Shown here one piece after another: positions 1 to 8,861 of a DNA stretch of 64,000 nucleotides. Origin of the DNA: UBA6522 sp965237785 (GTDB lineage Bacteria; Pseudomonadota; Gammaproteobacteria; Steroidobacterales; Rariloculaceae); assembly GCA_965237785.1 (NCBI GenBank), contig OZ250159.1:4154001-4218000 (forward strand). The letters run 5' to 3'. Position 1 is the stretch's first letter, and each line of letters opens with the position of its first letter. Both the position numbers and the translations under genes were made by a program. The notes beneath the pieces were generated by a model. The model did not search any database. It was not told the DNA's origin and saw only the letters and a list, made by a program, of their open reading frames with translations.

Positions 1-407
1 ACATGAACGACAGCGGTCGCGCGGTGGCGGCGGCGACGAATTTTTACAGGACGCCGCTGGAGCGTGTGCTGGTCGCCTACGACGAACTGGATCTCGAGCC
101 GGGACGCGCCCAACTTCGGTTCGACGGCGGCCACGGTGGCCACAACGGGGCGCGAAACGTCGTCGAGTGCGCCGGCAGGGGCTTCTGGCGGCTGCGATTG
201 GGCATCGGCCATCCGGGACCCGGGCGCAAGGACCGTGTGATCGGCTACGTACTCAGGCGGCCGTCGGCTGAACATCAGGGCGCCATACTCGATTCGGTGG
301 TGGCGGCGGCGGATGCGCTGGTCGTCTTTCTCGAGAAGGGCGCCGAACGGGCCAAGACGCAACTCCACAGCCGCAGCACGGAGAGCCAGCCGCAGTTGAA
401 AACTTAG
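1..407 (+). CDS. pth: Peptidyl-tRNA hydrolase, 3' part (5' end outside window)
   Basis: This is the C-terminal ~134 residues of Pth, the cytosolic esterase that recycles peptidyl-tRNA. The window opens inside the gene: the first visible Met lies in the internal MNDSG motif, equivalent to the family's FMNxSG, so about 60 N-terminal residues, including the catalytic His, are missing. The visible part has YDELDL (active-site Asp), GGHGGHNGARN (tRNA and active-site Asn) and RLRLGIGHPG, all diagnostic. The C-terminal tail after YVLRRP is slightly long and rich in Ser/Gln. The stop is 4 bp before the next start; pth-ychF is a common bacterial pair. Identity is secure. Confidence 0.95.
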   Translation, partial: MNDSGRAVAAATNFYRTPLERVLVAYDELDLEPGRAQLRFDGGHGGHNGARNVVECAGRGFWRLRLGIGHPGPGRKDRVIGYVLRRPSAEHQGAILDSVVAAADALVVFLEKGAERAKTQLHSRSTESQPQLKT

Positions 408-411
408 CGTC

Positions 412-1503
412 ATGAGGATCAAGTGTGGTCTCGTCGGTCTGCCGAACGTCGGCAAATCCACGTTGTTCAACGCGCTGACCACCATGGAGGTTCCCGCGGA
501 GAACTATCCCTTCTGTACGCTGGACCCGAACGTCGGCATCGTCGCCGTCCCCGACCCGGACCTGGAGCGCATCGGCGCGATCGCCAGGCCTCGCGCCACG
601 GTGCCGGCAGCGGTTGAATTCGTGGATGTCGCCGGCCTCGTTGCAGGCGCCTCACGTGGGGAAGGGCTCGGAAACAGGTTTCTGGCGCATCTTCGCGAAA
701 CCGACGCGATCATGCATGTCGTGCGCTGTTTTGCCGGGGAAGGGGTCGCACACGTGTCGGGAAACGTCGATTCGGCGTTGGATATGGAGATCATCGACAC
801 GGAACTGTTGCTCGCGGACCTGGAGACTCTGGGTCGAGCGCTGGAGAAGGCCGAGCGACAGGCAAAGACCGCTGAAGCCGAGGCGCTCGCGTGGCGGGAT
901 CTCCTGACGCGCGTGCAGGCGCAGTTGAATGCCGGGCATGCGGCAAGAGACATCGAACTCACTTCGGAGGAGCGCGCTCGCCTCGACAGCCTGCAACTCC
1001 TCACGTTCAAGCCTGTCATGTACGTAGCCAACGTGGATGAGTCCGGGTTGGGGGATTCACGTGCCGCCGCGCCGGTCGTGGCGCGGGCCGGGGCGGAGGG
1101 TGTCCCGGCGGTGGAGATCTGCGCCGCATTCGAAGCCGCATTGACGCAATTCTCCGAGCAGGAACGCGGCGCGTTTCTGGAAGAGATGGGGTTGCCTGCG
1201 CCGGGATTGGATCGAATGATCCGCGCGGCCTATGGACTACTGCGCCTGTTGAGTTTCTATACGGTGAACGCGAACGAAGCCCGCGCGTGGGCGGTGCCCG
1301 AGGGCGCGAGCGCTTACGATGCAGCCGGTCGGATTCACAAGGATTTTCAGCGCGGGTTCATCCGCGCCGAGGTGGTTCCCGTGGAGCGCTATATTGCCCG
1401 CGGCGGCGAACAGGGCGTCAGGGACGCGGGGGAGATGCGCCTGGAAGGTCGGAATTACCGGGTCGCCGATGGCGACGTGATCCGTTTCCGCTTCAACGTC
1501 TGA
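412..1503 (+). CDS. ychF: Redox-regulated ATPase YchF (Obg-family P-loop NTPase)
   Basis: A 363-residue protein of normal family length. The P-loop GLPNVGKS is at residues ~8-15, the G3 motif DVAGL near 73, and NVDE at ~206-209 in place of the NKxD of true GTPases; this is the reason YchF prefers ATP. A central coiled-coil segment (~130-190) and a C-terminal TGS domain follow. The protein is cytosolic and associates with ribosomes. It starts at ATG 412, immediately after pth, and is probably cotranscribed with it. Identity is secure from motifs and gene order. Confidence 0.97.
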   Translation: MRIKCGLVGLPNVGKSTLFNALTTMEVPAENYPFCTLDPNVGIVAVPDPDLERIGAIARPRATVPAAVEFVDVAGLVAGASRGEGLGNRFLAHLRETDAIMHVVRCFAGEGVAHVSGNVDSALDMEIIDTELLLADLETLGRALEKAERQAKTAEAEALAWRDLLTRVQAQLNAGHAARDIELTSEERARLDSLQLLTFKPVMYVANVDESGLGDSRAAAPVVARAGAEGVPAVEICAAFEAALTQFSEQERGAFLEEMGLPAPGLDRMIRAAYGLLRLLSFYTVNANEARAWAVPEGASAYDAAGRIHKDFQRGFIRAEVVPVERYIARGGEQGVRDAGEMRLEGRNYRVADGDVIRFRFNV

Positions 1504-1505
1504 GA

Positions 1506-1550
1506 CGCCGCCCCTGCGAGCGCGCCCGCGGTTCCGTCAGCAGGGCGGCG
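1506..1550 (+). terminator. Hairpin downstream of ychF, possible terminator between convergent genes
   Basis: Arms CGCCGCCCCTGC (1506-1517) and GCAGGGCGGCG (1540-1550) pair over 11 bp with a one-base bulge and a 22-nt loop. It starts two bases after the ychF stop, in the 71-bp gap before the convergent peptidase gene. There is no U-tract, so it may act with Rho or simply be an mRNA-end structure. Confidence 0.35.
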
Positions 1551-1574
1551 CGATATTCGGACGCCGGATTCGGG

Positions 1575-2978
1575 TCAGGGCGACGCGGCGATTCCGAGCA
1601 CCGCATACCAAAGAAACTGCACCAGCATCAGCAGGGAATCTTCCGGAATGCGTTCGTCGTCGCCGTGGGAGCCGCCGCCGGACGCGAGATCCTCCTGGTA
1701 CCGGACCGGTCCGAAACCGTAGCAGGGCACGCCTTTCGCTCTCACCTGGGCCATGTCGGTAGCCCCGGTCAGCATCGTAGGCAGTGTTACGGCTTGCGGA
1801 AACAGGCGCTGATTCACAGCCTGGATGACTTCAAACATCTCGTTGTCGATGGGCGAGGGCGTGCCCGCGGGACGGTAGATCGGCCTCGGCACGATTTCCA
1901 CGTTGGGATCGTTGATCACCGCGGCCATGTGGGCGTAGAACGCCTCGGGATTCTCGTCCGGCAACGCGCGGATATCGAGCATCGCCTCGGCTTCGGAGGG
2001 GATGACGTTTCTGCGGAAACCGCCGCTGAGAATGGTAGGCGAGATGCCGGTGCGCAACAACGCATTGTGCTGAGGTTCGTGGAGCGCCAGATAGCGTTCG
2101 CTGTCGGGTCGCTCCGCCGGGTCGAACAGGCCGAGGTAACGTGCCGCGAGTTCGTCGGAACTGATCGTCGAGAGTCGCTGGAAATACGCGCGGGTGGTGT
2201 CGTTGAATCGCATGGGAGGTTGCCAATCGGACAGTTTCGCCACCGCGGAAGCCAGCGCGGCAAGCGCATTGTCGACCCGTGGCACCGATCCGTGGCCGGC
2301 CGTTCCGCGGGCGACCAGCTGTACGCGCATGGGAAATTTTTCCGTGGTCGCAATGGACACGTAACGGACCTCACCGTCGCGGGCCACGGCGCCACCGCCT
2401 TCGGCCAGACAATATTCGGCGGCGACCTCATCCCAGTGTTCGTTGACCATGAAATCAACGCCAAACTCCGGCGTCCCTTCTTCCCCGGCCTCGGCCAGAA
2501 AGATGATGTCCCGGTCGAGTTCCACCTGGGCGCGCTCCAGCATCATCAGAAGCATCATGCCCGCGGTCACATTGTCCTTGTCATCCAGCGCGCCCCGGCC
2601 GTAGATGTAGCCGTCGCGCCGCACGGCGTCGAAGGGTTCCACCGACCAGTTCTCACGCTGCACCCCAACAACGTCGGTATGACCCATGACCAGAATGGGC
2701 GCTTTCGAACCGTTCCCCCGCACCCGCGCGACAAAATTGTCGCGACCGGGCGTCAGGGCGTATAGACGGCCTTCGATACCCTCGGCTGCTAGCGTCTCGT
2801 GCAGGTAGTTGGCTGCGGCGGTTTCGTTGCCTGGCGGGTTGGATGTGTCGATGCGCAACAACGCAGTGAAGTGGTCCAGGTACTCCGCCGCGACCTGGTC
2901 CCAGTCGATCGGATACCGATCCTGGCTGAGGCTCGCGATCGGCAACGCCGCCAGCAGAACGAGAAATAATCTGGCCAT
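1575..2978 (-). CDS. Exported M20-family metallopeptidase
   Basis: A 467-residue protein with an N-terminal signal peptide (MARLFLVLLAALPIASLS, then Gln). Metal and catalytic residues of the M20/PM20D1 type are visible: MGHTDVV (His ligand and catalytic Asp region), GRGALDDKDN (bridging Asp), AEAGEEG (catalytic Glu-Glu), and a C-terminal SHGDDERI motif with the last His ligand. A dimerisation domain sits at about residues 210-320. It likely hydrolyses peptides or N-acyl amino acids in the periplasm using two zinc ions. ATG 2978 is preferred over ATG 2990 because GGGAG lies 6 bp before it. The gene is convergent with ychF and followed upstream by the transposase. Confidence 0.92.
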   Translation of the reverse strand: MARLFLVLLAALPIASLSQDRYPIDWDQVAAEYLDHFTALLRIDTSNPPGNETAAANYLHETLAAEGIEGRLYALTPGRDNFVARVRGNGSKAPILVMGHTDVVGVQRENWSVEPFDAVRRDGYIYGRGALDDKDNVTAGMMLLMMLERAQVELDRDIIFLAEAGEEGTPEFGVDFMVNEHWDEVAAEYCLAEGGGAVARDGEVRYVSIATTEKFPMRVQLVARGTAGHGSVPRVDNALAALASAVAKLSDWQPPMRFNDTTRAYFQRLSTISSDELAARYLGLFDPAERPDSERYLALHEPQHNALLRTGISPTILSGGFRRNVIPSEAEAMLDIRALPDENPEAFYAHMAAVINDPNVEIVPRPIYRPAGTPSPIDNEMFEVIQAVNQRLFPQAVTLPTMLTGATDMAQVRAKGVPCYGFGPVRYQEDLASGGGSHGDDERIPEDSLLMLVQFLWYAVLGIAASP

Positions 2979-3080
2979 GAGCACTCCCATGCGCGATCTT
3001 CACTGATCCAACGGGCATCCTATCCTATCCGGCCCGCACGCACCCGCGGATTGGTGAACGCTTCGGGCCAGGCCGGGCGC

Positions 3081-4202
3081 CTATTCGATCGGTAACCCGT
3101 TGGCGTCGTATCGGGCCAGACGACGGAGCCCGTGGGAAACGGATAACGTGCCGTTCAGGTGTTGACGCACCGTCACATGGGTCTTGACGTAGTCACACGA
3201 AAGTCGATCGGCGGGGAGTTTCAGCAGGAGTCCATCAAACCGAACGCACTTGTCACTACGCACTACCCGTCGATAGCGCTCGCAAAGAATGTCATCCAGT
3301 TGATCGTGCCGCGCGAAGGTCTCAAAAGCCGATCCTTGCTCGCGCGGGAGCTGTTCGAATTCCTTGTTGTAGGCTTGGCGGTACACGGTGTCCAGGTACT
3401 TATTGGTTTCGGCGAACCCGGTGACTCCCGCGGCAGCCAACTCCTCCGGCAGACGGTCCGTGTGGATGCTGAAGGCCCGCTGGCAACGGGCCCTCATCTG
3501 GGCCGAGCGAGTCGGGATCATCTTGATGCCCAACTGTTTCATGGCTCGTCCGAACTGCGTGAGTTTGGCCTGATCCGATTTGACCGTGGTCTTGGTCGCT
3601 GACCAATAGTGCAATGCCCGGTCGGTATAGAGCGAGCAGAAAAGCCCGTGTTTTTCGATCACCTGGCGAACGCCGGCAAGACCGCTCCACGTGCCCTCCG
3701 CCTCGCACAGGAGCGTCGAATAGTGGGTCCCCGTAGAATCGTCCATGGTTATAACCAGATCGCACCGCCGGCCGGGTAGCCACTCGTGTCTGCAAGCGTC
3801 CTGATATAGACGCATCCCGGTCCGTGGCGCAAGTTCAAACCGTTTGCGGTGCCATCCGCGGCGCGGTAGTTTCTTTACGGCTCCAGCGTCCTGGAGTTGC
3901 ATCCTCACCCAGTTATAACTCCGCTGACCGCCGGTGCGACGGTACCAGGCGTAAAATTGTTTGACATTCCACCCCTCGTGCCGAGCGCTATAGGTATCTA
4001 CGACCTCCGCGACTTCGTCCAGCGGGGCACGGCGGGGGGATCCTTGCGACACACGCCGGTCGATCAGGCCTTCAGAACCCGCCATCTCGAAGCGGTGGAT
4101 GTAGCGGCGAAACGTCCGCACGCTCACGCCCAGGAATCTGGCCGCCTCCATCTGCGATAGACGCCGTTCTTTCCAAGCCTTGTAAAGCTCTTCAAAAGTC
4201 AT
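3081..4202 (-). mobile_element. ISNCY-like (IS1202-group) transposase, third catalytic residue Gln instead of Glu
   Basis: A 373-residue transposase with an N-terminal helix-turn-helix (SQMEAARFLGVSVRTFRRYI, residues ~16-35), a second HTH-like region and a DDE integrase core. The first Asp is in ITMDDSTGTHYS and the second in SLYTDRALHYW. The third segment reads RARCQRAF-(x4)-DRLPEEL, where relatives usually have RVERA-(x5)-QDRLVKEL. The expected catalytic Glu is therefore Gln241 (CAG at 3480-3482). Length is otherwise full, with no frameshift. I could not find convincing terminal inverted repeats or target duplications on either side, so the element borders are unknown. It is probably an old, inactive insertion, although the reading frame is intact. 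Confidence 0.85.
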
Positions 4203-5775
4203 CGGTCGTCAACCAAGTAAAGTCCGTCATCAAATTTAACAATTTGTCGTTCTAAGTCGTTCGGTCGTATGCGTGCTTGGCTCGCAAGTGCGTACGTGGC
4301 TTGCGCAGCGTGACCCTGCCACCCCCCGGCTCGACCATCGCGTCGGTAGCTGTGCGCCCCATATTCGCCTCCATATAACGGTTACCGAGCCTGCTTGTTT
4401 AGATTCATCCATTGGAACGCATTGTTGCGCGACTGCTACTTTGCCGCTTGTATCAACCTCAACACTCGTATCCACTGAATTGAAATACGACAATTTTCAA
4501 GAGATTTGGTTCTGTTTATCAGACTATTCTGATCATAGTATCATCGTAAATCTGCTAGAAATTCTTCAAATCTGTCTGAATTATGCAGATTCTGTTTTCA
4601 GAACTAAGCGAGTAATTTGTGGTGTGAATAGTCACCTAAAGTAGTGAACCACGATTGAATCAAATCGACTGACCGCTCGGGCACTATGAAATGTAAACTA
4701 ATAGAACAAATGATTTGTCCCTTTCGGTAAATCGTATGTCTCGACCAGGTACATTTGTATGAAGATCGAATTGCATAACCGTTTTGTTTACGAAGGAACG
4801 AATTTGGTGAGCAGAAAGAAAATTCGGCAGCACAATAACGTGGTCGCCATAATCGAAAGTAGCCGTGTTCGTGGGCAACTTCGTTAGTCCACTGCTGTTC
4901 TCCACGGGTTGAATGGGCAAAACACGTCGCGCGTTTTCAAGAATCGAAGGAAGTCCCGCGGCAGATGAAATAACTAACTGTCCGGTCTGAGAAATTTGCG
5001 CCGGTTCTGGTCGAATACCCTACTGATGTTAATTGAAAGGGAACAGCAATCTCAGCAGAATACTGCTGAGACATGGGCACCAGTTAGACGTGTGCAGTCA
5101 TCCAAATGGGCCAGATTGAATATTGTAACAAGCAACATTCATTTTGTTCTTTTGGGCGAATCTCTTTTGTTTTGAACGCATGCTTTGCAGATAAGTGCGC
5201 AATGGAATGATTGCGTGTATTTCAATCATCAACACCTGTGATGTCCAATTGAAAGTTGAATAAGGAGCAATCACTACGGTCAAAAAACCGGACAAGTTTT
5301 GTATTTTATAACGTCGATATAAGTTGTATATGTGGCGGTCATATCATTCATTTTCGATTTGATGTTCAAATTGTTTCCGGTCCAAGCCTATCTATTCATC
5401 GCAATGTGATACCATCAGCCGATACGATTGTTTTGCTTTAATTCAGGACAAAGAACAAAGAAAAAGATAGTTCGAATGCGAGGCCACGACAGCGTTTTTC
5501 AATATCGATGCTTGTTTCTGTATGAGCGTAGAAACCATCAGGCATGAAGTGACCGGCAGCAGATGAGTCGTTTATCCCACAGTTCCATCGATGGGGTTGA
5601 GGTCTCTCCGGTTCAGTGAGCCGGTGAACTGGCAGGCCGGGGAACCGATTGGGCAATCTTCGAACTTTGTGGAACCGTGGAGTCAGCGGGTCCACGGTTG
5701 ACGTCTGCAGAAGAAAATTGCTTGGATGTCTGGGGCTAGTTGGGCCGCACACGGAATCCGGGTTAGAGTTGCGCC
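4203..5775. other. AT-rich gene-poor tract next to the transposase
   Basis: About 1.57 kb without a convincing gene. From about 4,220 to 5,640 the sequence is clearly richer in A and T than the rest of the window (for example 4441-4640 and 5100-5460). Only short ORFs without recognisable domains exist; the best is 78 codons on the minus strand (4684-4920), whose product matches no family I know. A perfect hairpin lies at 5050-5071. The last ~130 bp return to normal GC and presumably hold the tctC promoter. Composition and the adjacent transposase suggest imported or decayed mobile DNA. Confidence 0.6.
5050..5071. repeat. Perfect 9-bp inverted repeat in the AT-rich tract
   Basis: TCTCAGCAG and CTGCTGAGA are separated by AATA and form a perfect 9-bp stem with a four-base loop. 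No T-run follows on either strand, so it is not a typical intrinsic terminator. It is not attached to any gene I can support and could be a remnant of a mobile-element end or a recombination site. Confidence 0.5.
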
Positions 5776-6744
5776 ATGCCATCGACCCAGTCAAGGCCGA
5801 AGTGTATGGGCGCAATTCTGTTGTGCCTGGCCGCGGCTGCGGCCGATGCGCAGACGGACTTTCCCGACCGACCGATCGACATCGTTACCCACGCGTCGCC
5901 AGGCGGTGGCACCGACGCGACCGCGCGTGCCGTGGCACGCGGAATGCGCGAGGCGTTGGACGCAAACATGAGTGTGCTGCCACGCACCGGCGGCGGCGGT
6001 GTCGTCGCCATGAACTACGTCGCGAGCCGCCCCAGGGATGGGCATACGCTGTTGGCGATCACGCCGACGCACCTGTTCGCCATGGCCCGCGGCCAGGGGC
6101 CGCTGACGATCGACGATGTGGTTGGCGTCGCCCGGGCCACTGACGATCCGATTGTGGTCATGGTGCGGGGCGACAGCGACATCATGACCCTGGCCGAGTT
6201 GGTCGCGTTGGGGCGCGAACGACCCATCAAGTGGGGTACGACGCAGATCGGAGGCGTCGATCACGTGGCCGGCGCCACCCTGGCCCAGCGGGCCGGCACC
6301 CGGCTGAGCGTGGTGCCGTTCGCCGGTGGAGGGGAGATCGTCACCAACCTGATGGGAGGCAGTATCGATGCTGCGGGACTCAATCTCACCGAGGCGCTCG
6401 ACCAGATTCAGCGGGGCGATTTTCGCGCGCTTGCGGTCATGGCGGAAGCGCGCCTCGGTGAGATCGGCGATGTCCCGACCACCGTTGAGTTGGGCTACGA
6501 CGTGGTTTTTTCGACCGTGCGGGGCTATCTGGTGTTGACCGGAACGCCCGAGGGTCGCATCGAGATTCTTGAACAGGCGATGCTTGAGAGCATGGGTCAG
6601 CCCGCCTACCTCGGCTACCTGGAGGCGTCCGGCCTGGACCCCGCGAGCGTTGCCGGCCGGGAAGAGTGGGACGACCAGGTACGCCGACTCTACAATGACG
6701 CCCGCGACGCGATGATCGAACTGGGCATCATCGAAGCGGAATGA
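5776..6744 (+). CDS. tctC: Tripartite tricarboxylate transporter substrate-binding protein (TctC/Bug family)
   Basis: A 322-residue periplasmic solute-binding protein with a signal peptide ending near residue 25 (AAAADAQ). Bug-family landmarks are visible: FPDRPIDIVTHASPGGGTDATAR at the start of the mature domain (the loop that binds a substrate carboxylate), then DGHTLLAI and the GLNLTEAL region in lobe 2. It delivers a carboxylate to the TctAB permease; the substrate cannot be read from sequence. The stop overlaps the next start in ATGA, so tctC-tctB-tctA are translationally coupled. Confidence 0.93.
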   Translation: MPSTQSRPKCMGAILLCLAAAAADAQTDFPDRPIDIVTHASPGGGTDATARAVARGMREALDANMSVLPRTGGGGVVAMNYVASRPRDGHTLLAITPTHLFAMARGQGPLTIDDVVGVARATDDPIVVMVRGDSDIMTLAELVALGRERPIKWGTTQIGGVDHVAGATLAQRAGTRLSVVPFAGGGEIVTNLMGGSIDAAGLNLTEALDQIQRGDFRALAVMAEARLGEIGDVPTTVELGYDVVFSTVRGYLVLTGTPEGRIEILEQAMLESMGQPAYLGYLEASGLDPASVAGREEWDDQVRRLYNDARDAMIELGIIEAE

Positions 6745-7286
6745 AGCGCCTGTTATCCTTGCTCGCGCTCCGGGATACCCTCGTCGGATCGGTTCTGCTC
6801 GGGTTCTGCGCGGCGGCCTGGTGGCTGACCAACGGCTTTGACGACGTGCCGCCCATGCTGGCGCAAAACGTGCCGCCCACGTTCTTTCCGCGGCTGGTCA
6901 TACTCACGTCAGCGTTGTTTGGCGTCGTCTTGATTCTGGACGAAATCCGCCGGCTGCTCCGGGGGGCGGCTGACCCCGTAGTGGCGCGCCGTGCCGCGAG
7001 CACGACCGAGCCAGAGCCGCCGGTCGCGTTTACGCTGCCTCCACCGGCGTTCTGGGGAACAGTCGGCGTGATCGCCGCCGCCGGGGTCTCGATTCCGCTG
7101 CTCGGCACGCTGCCGAGCCTGGGAATGATCGCCGTCGCGCTGCCGCTGGTGTGGGGTGAACGGCGATTTCGGCTCGTCGCCGGGCTCGCCCTGGGTTTGC
7201 CGGCCGCTATCCACGTGGTATTTGCCCTCGGGCTCGGAGTTCGCTTTCCGGTCGGTAGCGTCTGGAATCTGTTGCTGCCGGGTTGA
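6741..7286 (+). CDS. tctB: Tripartite tricarboxylate transporter small membrane subunit TctB
   Basis: A 181-residue hydrophobic protein with about four transmembrane helices (residues ~14-32, ~50-68, ~107-130, ~150-178), the expected size and topology of TctB. A linker of ~25 residues rich in Pro/Glu (~80-100) separates the first and second helix pairs. It overlaps tctC by 4 bp (ATGA) and tctA by one base (TGATG). Sequence conservation in TctB is low, so the call rests on topology plus position between tctC and tctA. Confidence 0.9.
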   Translation: MKRLLSLLALRDTLVGSVLLGFCAAAWWLTNGFDDVPPMLAQNVPPTFFPRLVILTSALFGVVLILDEIRRLLRGAADPVVARRAASTTEPEPPVAFTLPPPAFWGTVGVIAAAGVSIPLLGTLPSLGMIAVALPLVWGERRFRLVAGLALGLPAAIHVVFALGLGVRFPVGSVWNLLLPG

Positions 7287-8779
7287 TGGATCTCTCGGGG
7301 TTGGCAATTGCATTTGAGCTCCTCACCGACCCGGTGGTGCTGGGGCTGATCGTGGCCGGCACGGTCGCCGGTGTGATCATCGGCGCGCTGCCGGGACTGT
7401 CATCGTCCATGGGCGTGGCGCTGCTGTTGCCGTTCTCGCTTTACCTGGAGCCCGTTCCGGCGATTGCACTGTTATCGGCGCTGTATTGCGCCGGCACATT
7501 CGGCGGGTCGATTACCGCGGTGCTGATCAACGCGCCGGGGGCGCCCCCGGCGGTGGCGACGGCTTTCGACGGCTATCCCATGGCGCTCAAGGGAGAGGCC
7601 GGGCGCGCGCTGGGAATCGCCGCGGTCGCTTCGGTAAGCGGCGGCATCCTCAGCGTGCTCACGCTGTTGGTGGCGGCGCCGCTCCTGGCGCGCATCGCCT
7701 ACAGCTTCGGTCCGCCGGAATACTTTGCGCTGGGCGTGTTCGCCCTGTCGATGCTGGCGTCCATCGGTGCTGAATCGCCGCTCAAGAATCTGATCGGCGG
7801 CTGCCTGGGGCTATTGATAGCCACCGTGGGGATCGACCTGACCACCGGCGTGGCTCGCTTTACATTCGGCATTCCGCAACTCTTCGAGGGGATTCAGTTC
7901 ATCCCGGTCCTCATCGGACTCTTCGCCGTCACGGAGTTGCTCAACCAGGCCCGCGACCTGGGGCGGGAACGGGTCATTGCCGCCGTATCGGCAATGCGGC
8001 TGCCGTCGCGCGAGGATTTTCGCCGCGTCCGCGCCACCATTCTGCGCTCCAGCGGCATCGGTATCTTCGTTGGCGTTCTGCCTGCCGAAGGCAGCACCAT
8101 GGCGGCCATGATCGGTTATAACGAGGCCAAGCGGTGGTCGAAGACGCCGGAGGAGTTCGGCAAGGGCTGCATCGAGGGCGTCGCCGGGCCCGAGGCGGCG
8201 AATAATGCGGCCACCGGCGGGGCCATGGTACCGACGCTGGCGCTGGGCATACCGGGCAGTGCCACCGCGGCGGTCATTCTCGGTGGATTGCAAGTACAGG
8301 GTCTCAGGCCCGGACCCTACCTGTTCGAGGAACAACCGGGCCTGCTCTACGGCATTTTCATTGCCATGCTGCTCGCCAACATCCTGTTCCTGTTCATTGG
8401 CCTGTTCGGCGCCCGGGTTTTCTCGCGCATCAGCCTGGTGCCGCGGGCGTTTCTCTGGCCGACGGTTTTCGCGCTGTGCCTGGTGGGCGCGTTTGGCCTG
8501 AACCAATCCATGGTGGATGTGTGGATCATGATCGTCGCGGGTCTGCTGGGATACGTCCTGAAGCGCAACGGCTTCGGGCCCGCGCCGATCATCATGGGCA
8601 TCGTCCTGGGCGGACTGGTGGAGACTTCGTTGGCCCAGTCCCTGATCATTTTCGATTCCCAGTGGTCCGGATTCCTCTCCCGGCCCATCGCGCTGATGCT
8701 GTTCGCATTGGCGGCGGTCAGCATTGCCGGGGCGCAATTCCGCAAGGTTCTAACCCGGATATTTCGTCGGCGTTCGTAG
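7286..8779 (+). CDS. tctA: Tripartite tricarboxylate transporter large permease subunit TctA
   Basis: A 497-residue polytopic membrane protein with about 12 helices. Family signatures include GALPGLSSSMGVALLLPFSL near the N terminus, TFGGSITAVLINAPG, and GVAGPEAANNAATGGAMVPTL with LGIPGSATAAVILGGL in the second half. These are the two inverted-repeat substrate motifs of TctA. ATG 7286 overlaps the tctB stop by one base; a TTG at 7283 is a less likely start. With TctB and TctC it forms a secondary, ion-driven carboxylate importer in the inner membrane. Confidence 0.96.
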   Translation: MDLSGLAIAFELLTDPVVLGLIVAGTVAGVIIGALPGLSSSMGVALLLPFSLYLEPVPAIALLSALYCAGTFGGSITAVLINAPGAPPAVATAFDGYPMALKGEAGRALGIAAVASVSGGILSVLTLLVAAPLLARIAYSFGPPEYFALGVFALSMLASIGAESPLKNLIGGCLGLLIATVGIDLTTGVARFTFGIPQLFEGIQFIPVLIGLFAVTELLNQARDLGRERVIAAVSAMRLPSREDFRRVRATILRSSGIGIFVGVLPAEGSTMAAMIGYNEAKRWSKTPEEFGKGCIEGVAGPEAANNAATGGAMVPTLALGIPGSATAAVILGGLQVQGLRPGPYLFEEQPGLLYGIFIAMLLANILFLFIGLFGARVFSRISLVPRAFLWPTVFALCLVGAFGLNQSMVDVWIMIVAGLLGYVLKRNGFGPAPIIMGIVLGGLVETSLAQSLIIFDSQWSGFLSRPIALMLFALAAVSIAGAQFRKVLTRIFRRRS

Positions 8780-8861
8780 CGAGTGGATCGGCATTCTCGA
8801 TAGACCATCGGCGAAGTTTCCAAGTTAAAATGTCGGCCCGGTTTGACAGGGAGTAATCCGC

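Noticed and set aside
1287..2765. 492-codon plus-strand ORF opposite the M20 peptidase
   Set aside because: It is an antisense shadow: the minus-strand frame carries complete M20 motifs, while this product has Arg/Gly-rich sequence with no domain.
4273..4644. 123-codon plus-strand ORF in the AT-rich tract
   Set aside because: No ribosome-binding site, no domain, and composition changes midway through it; likely chance.
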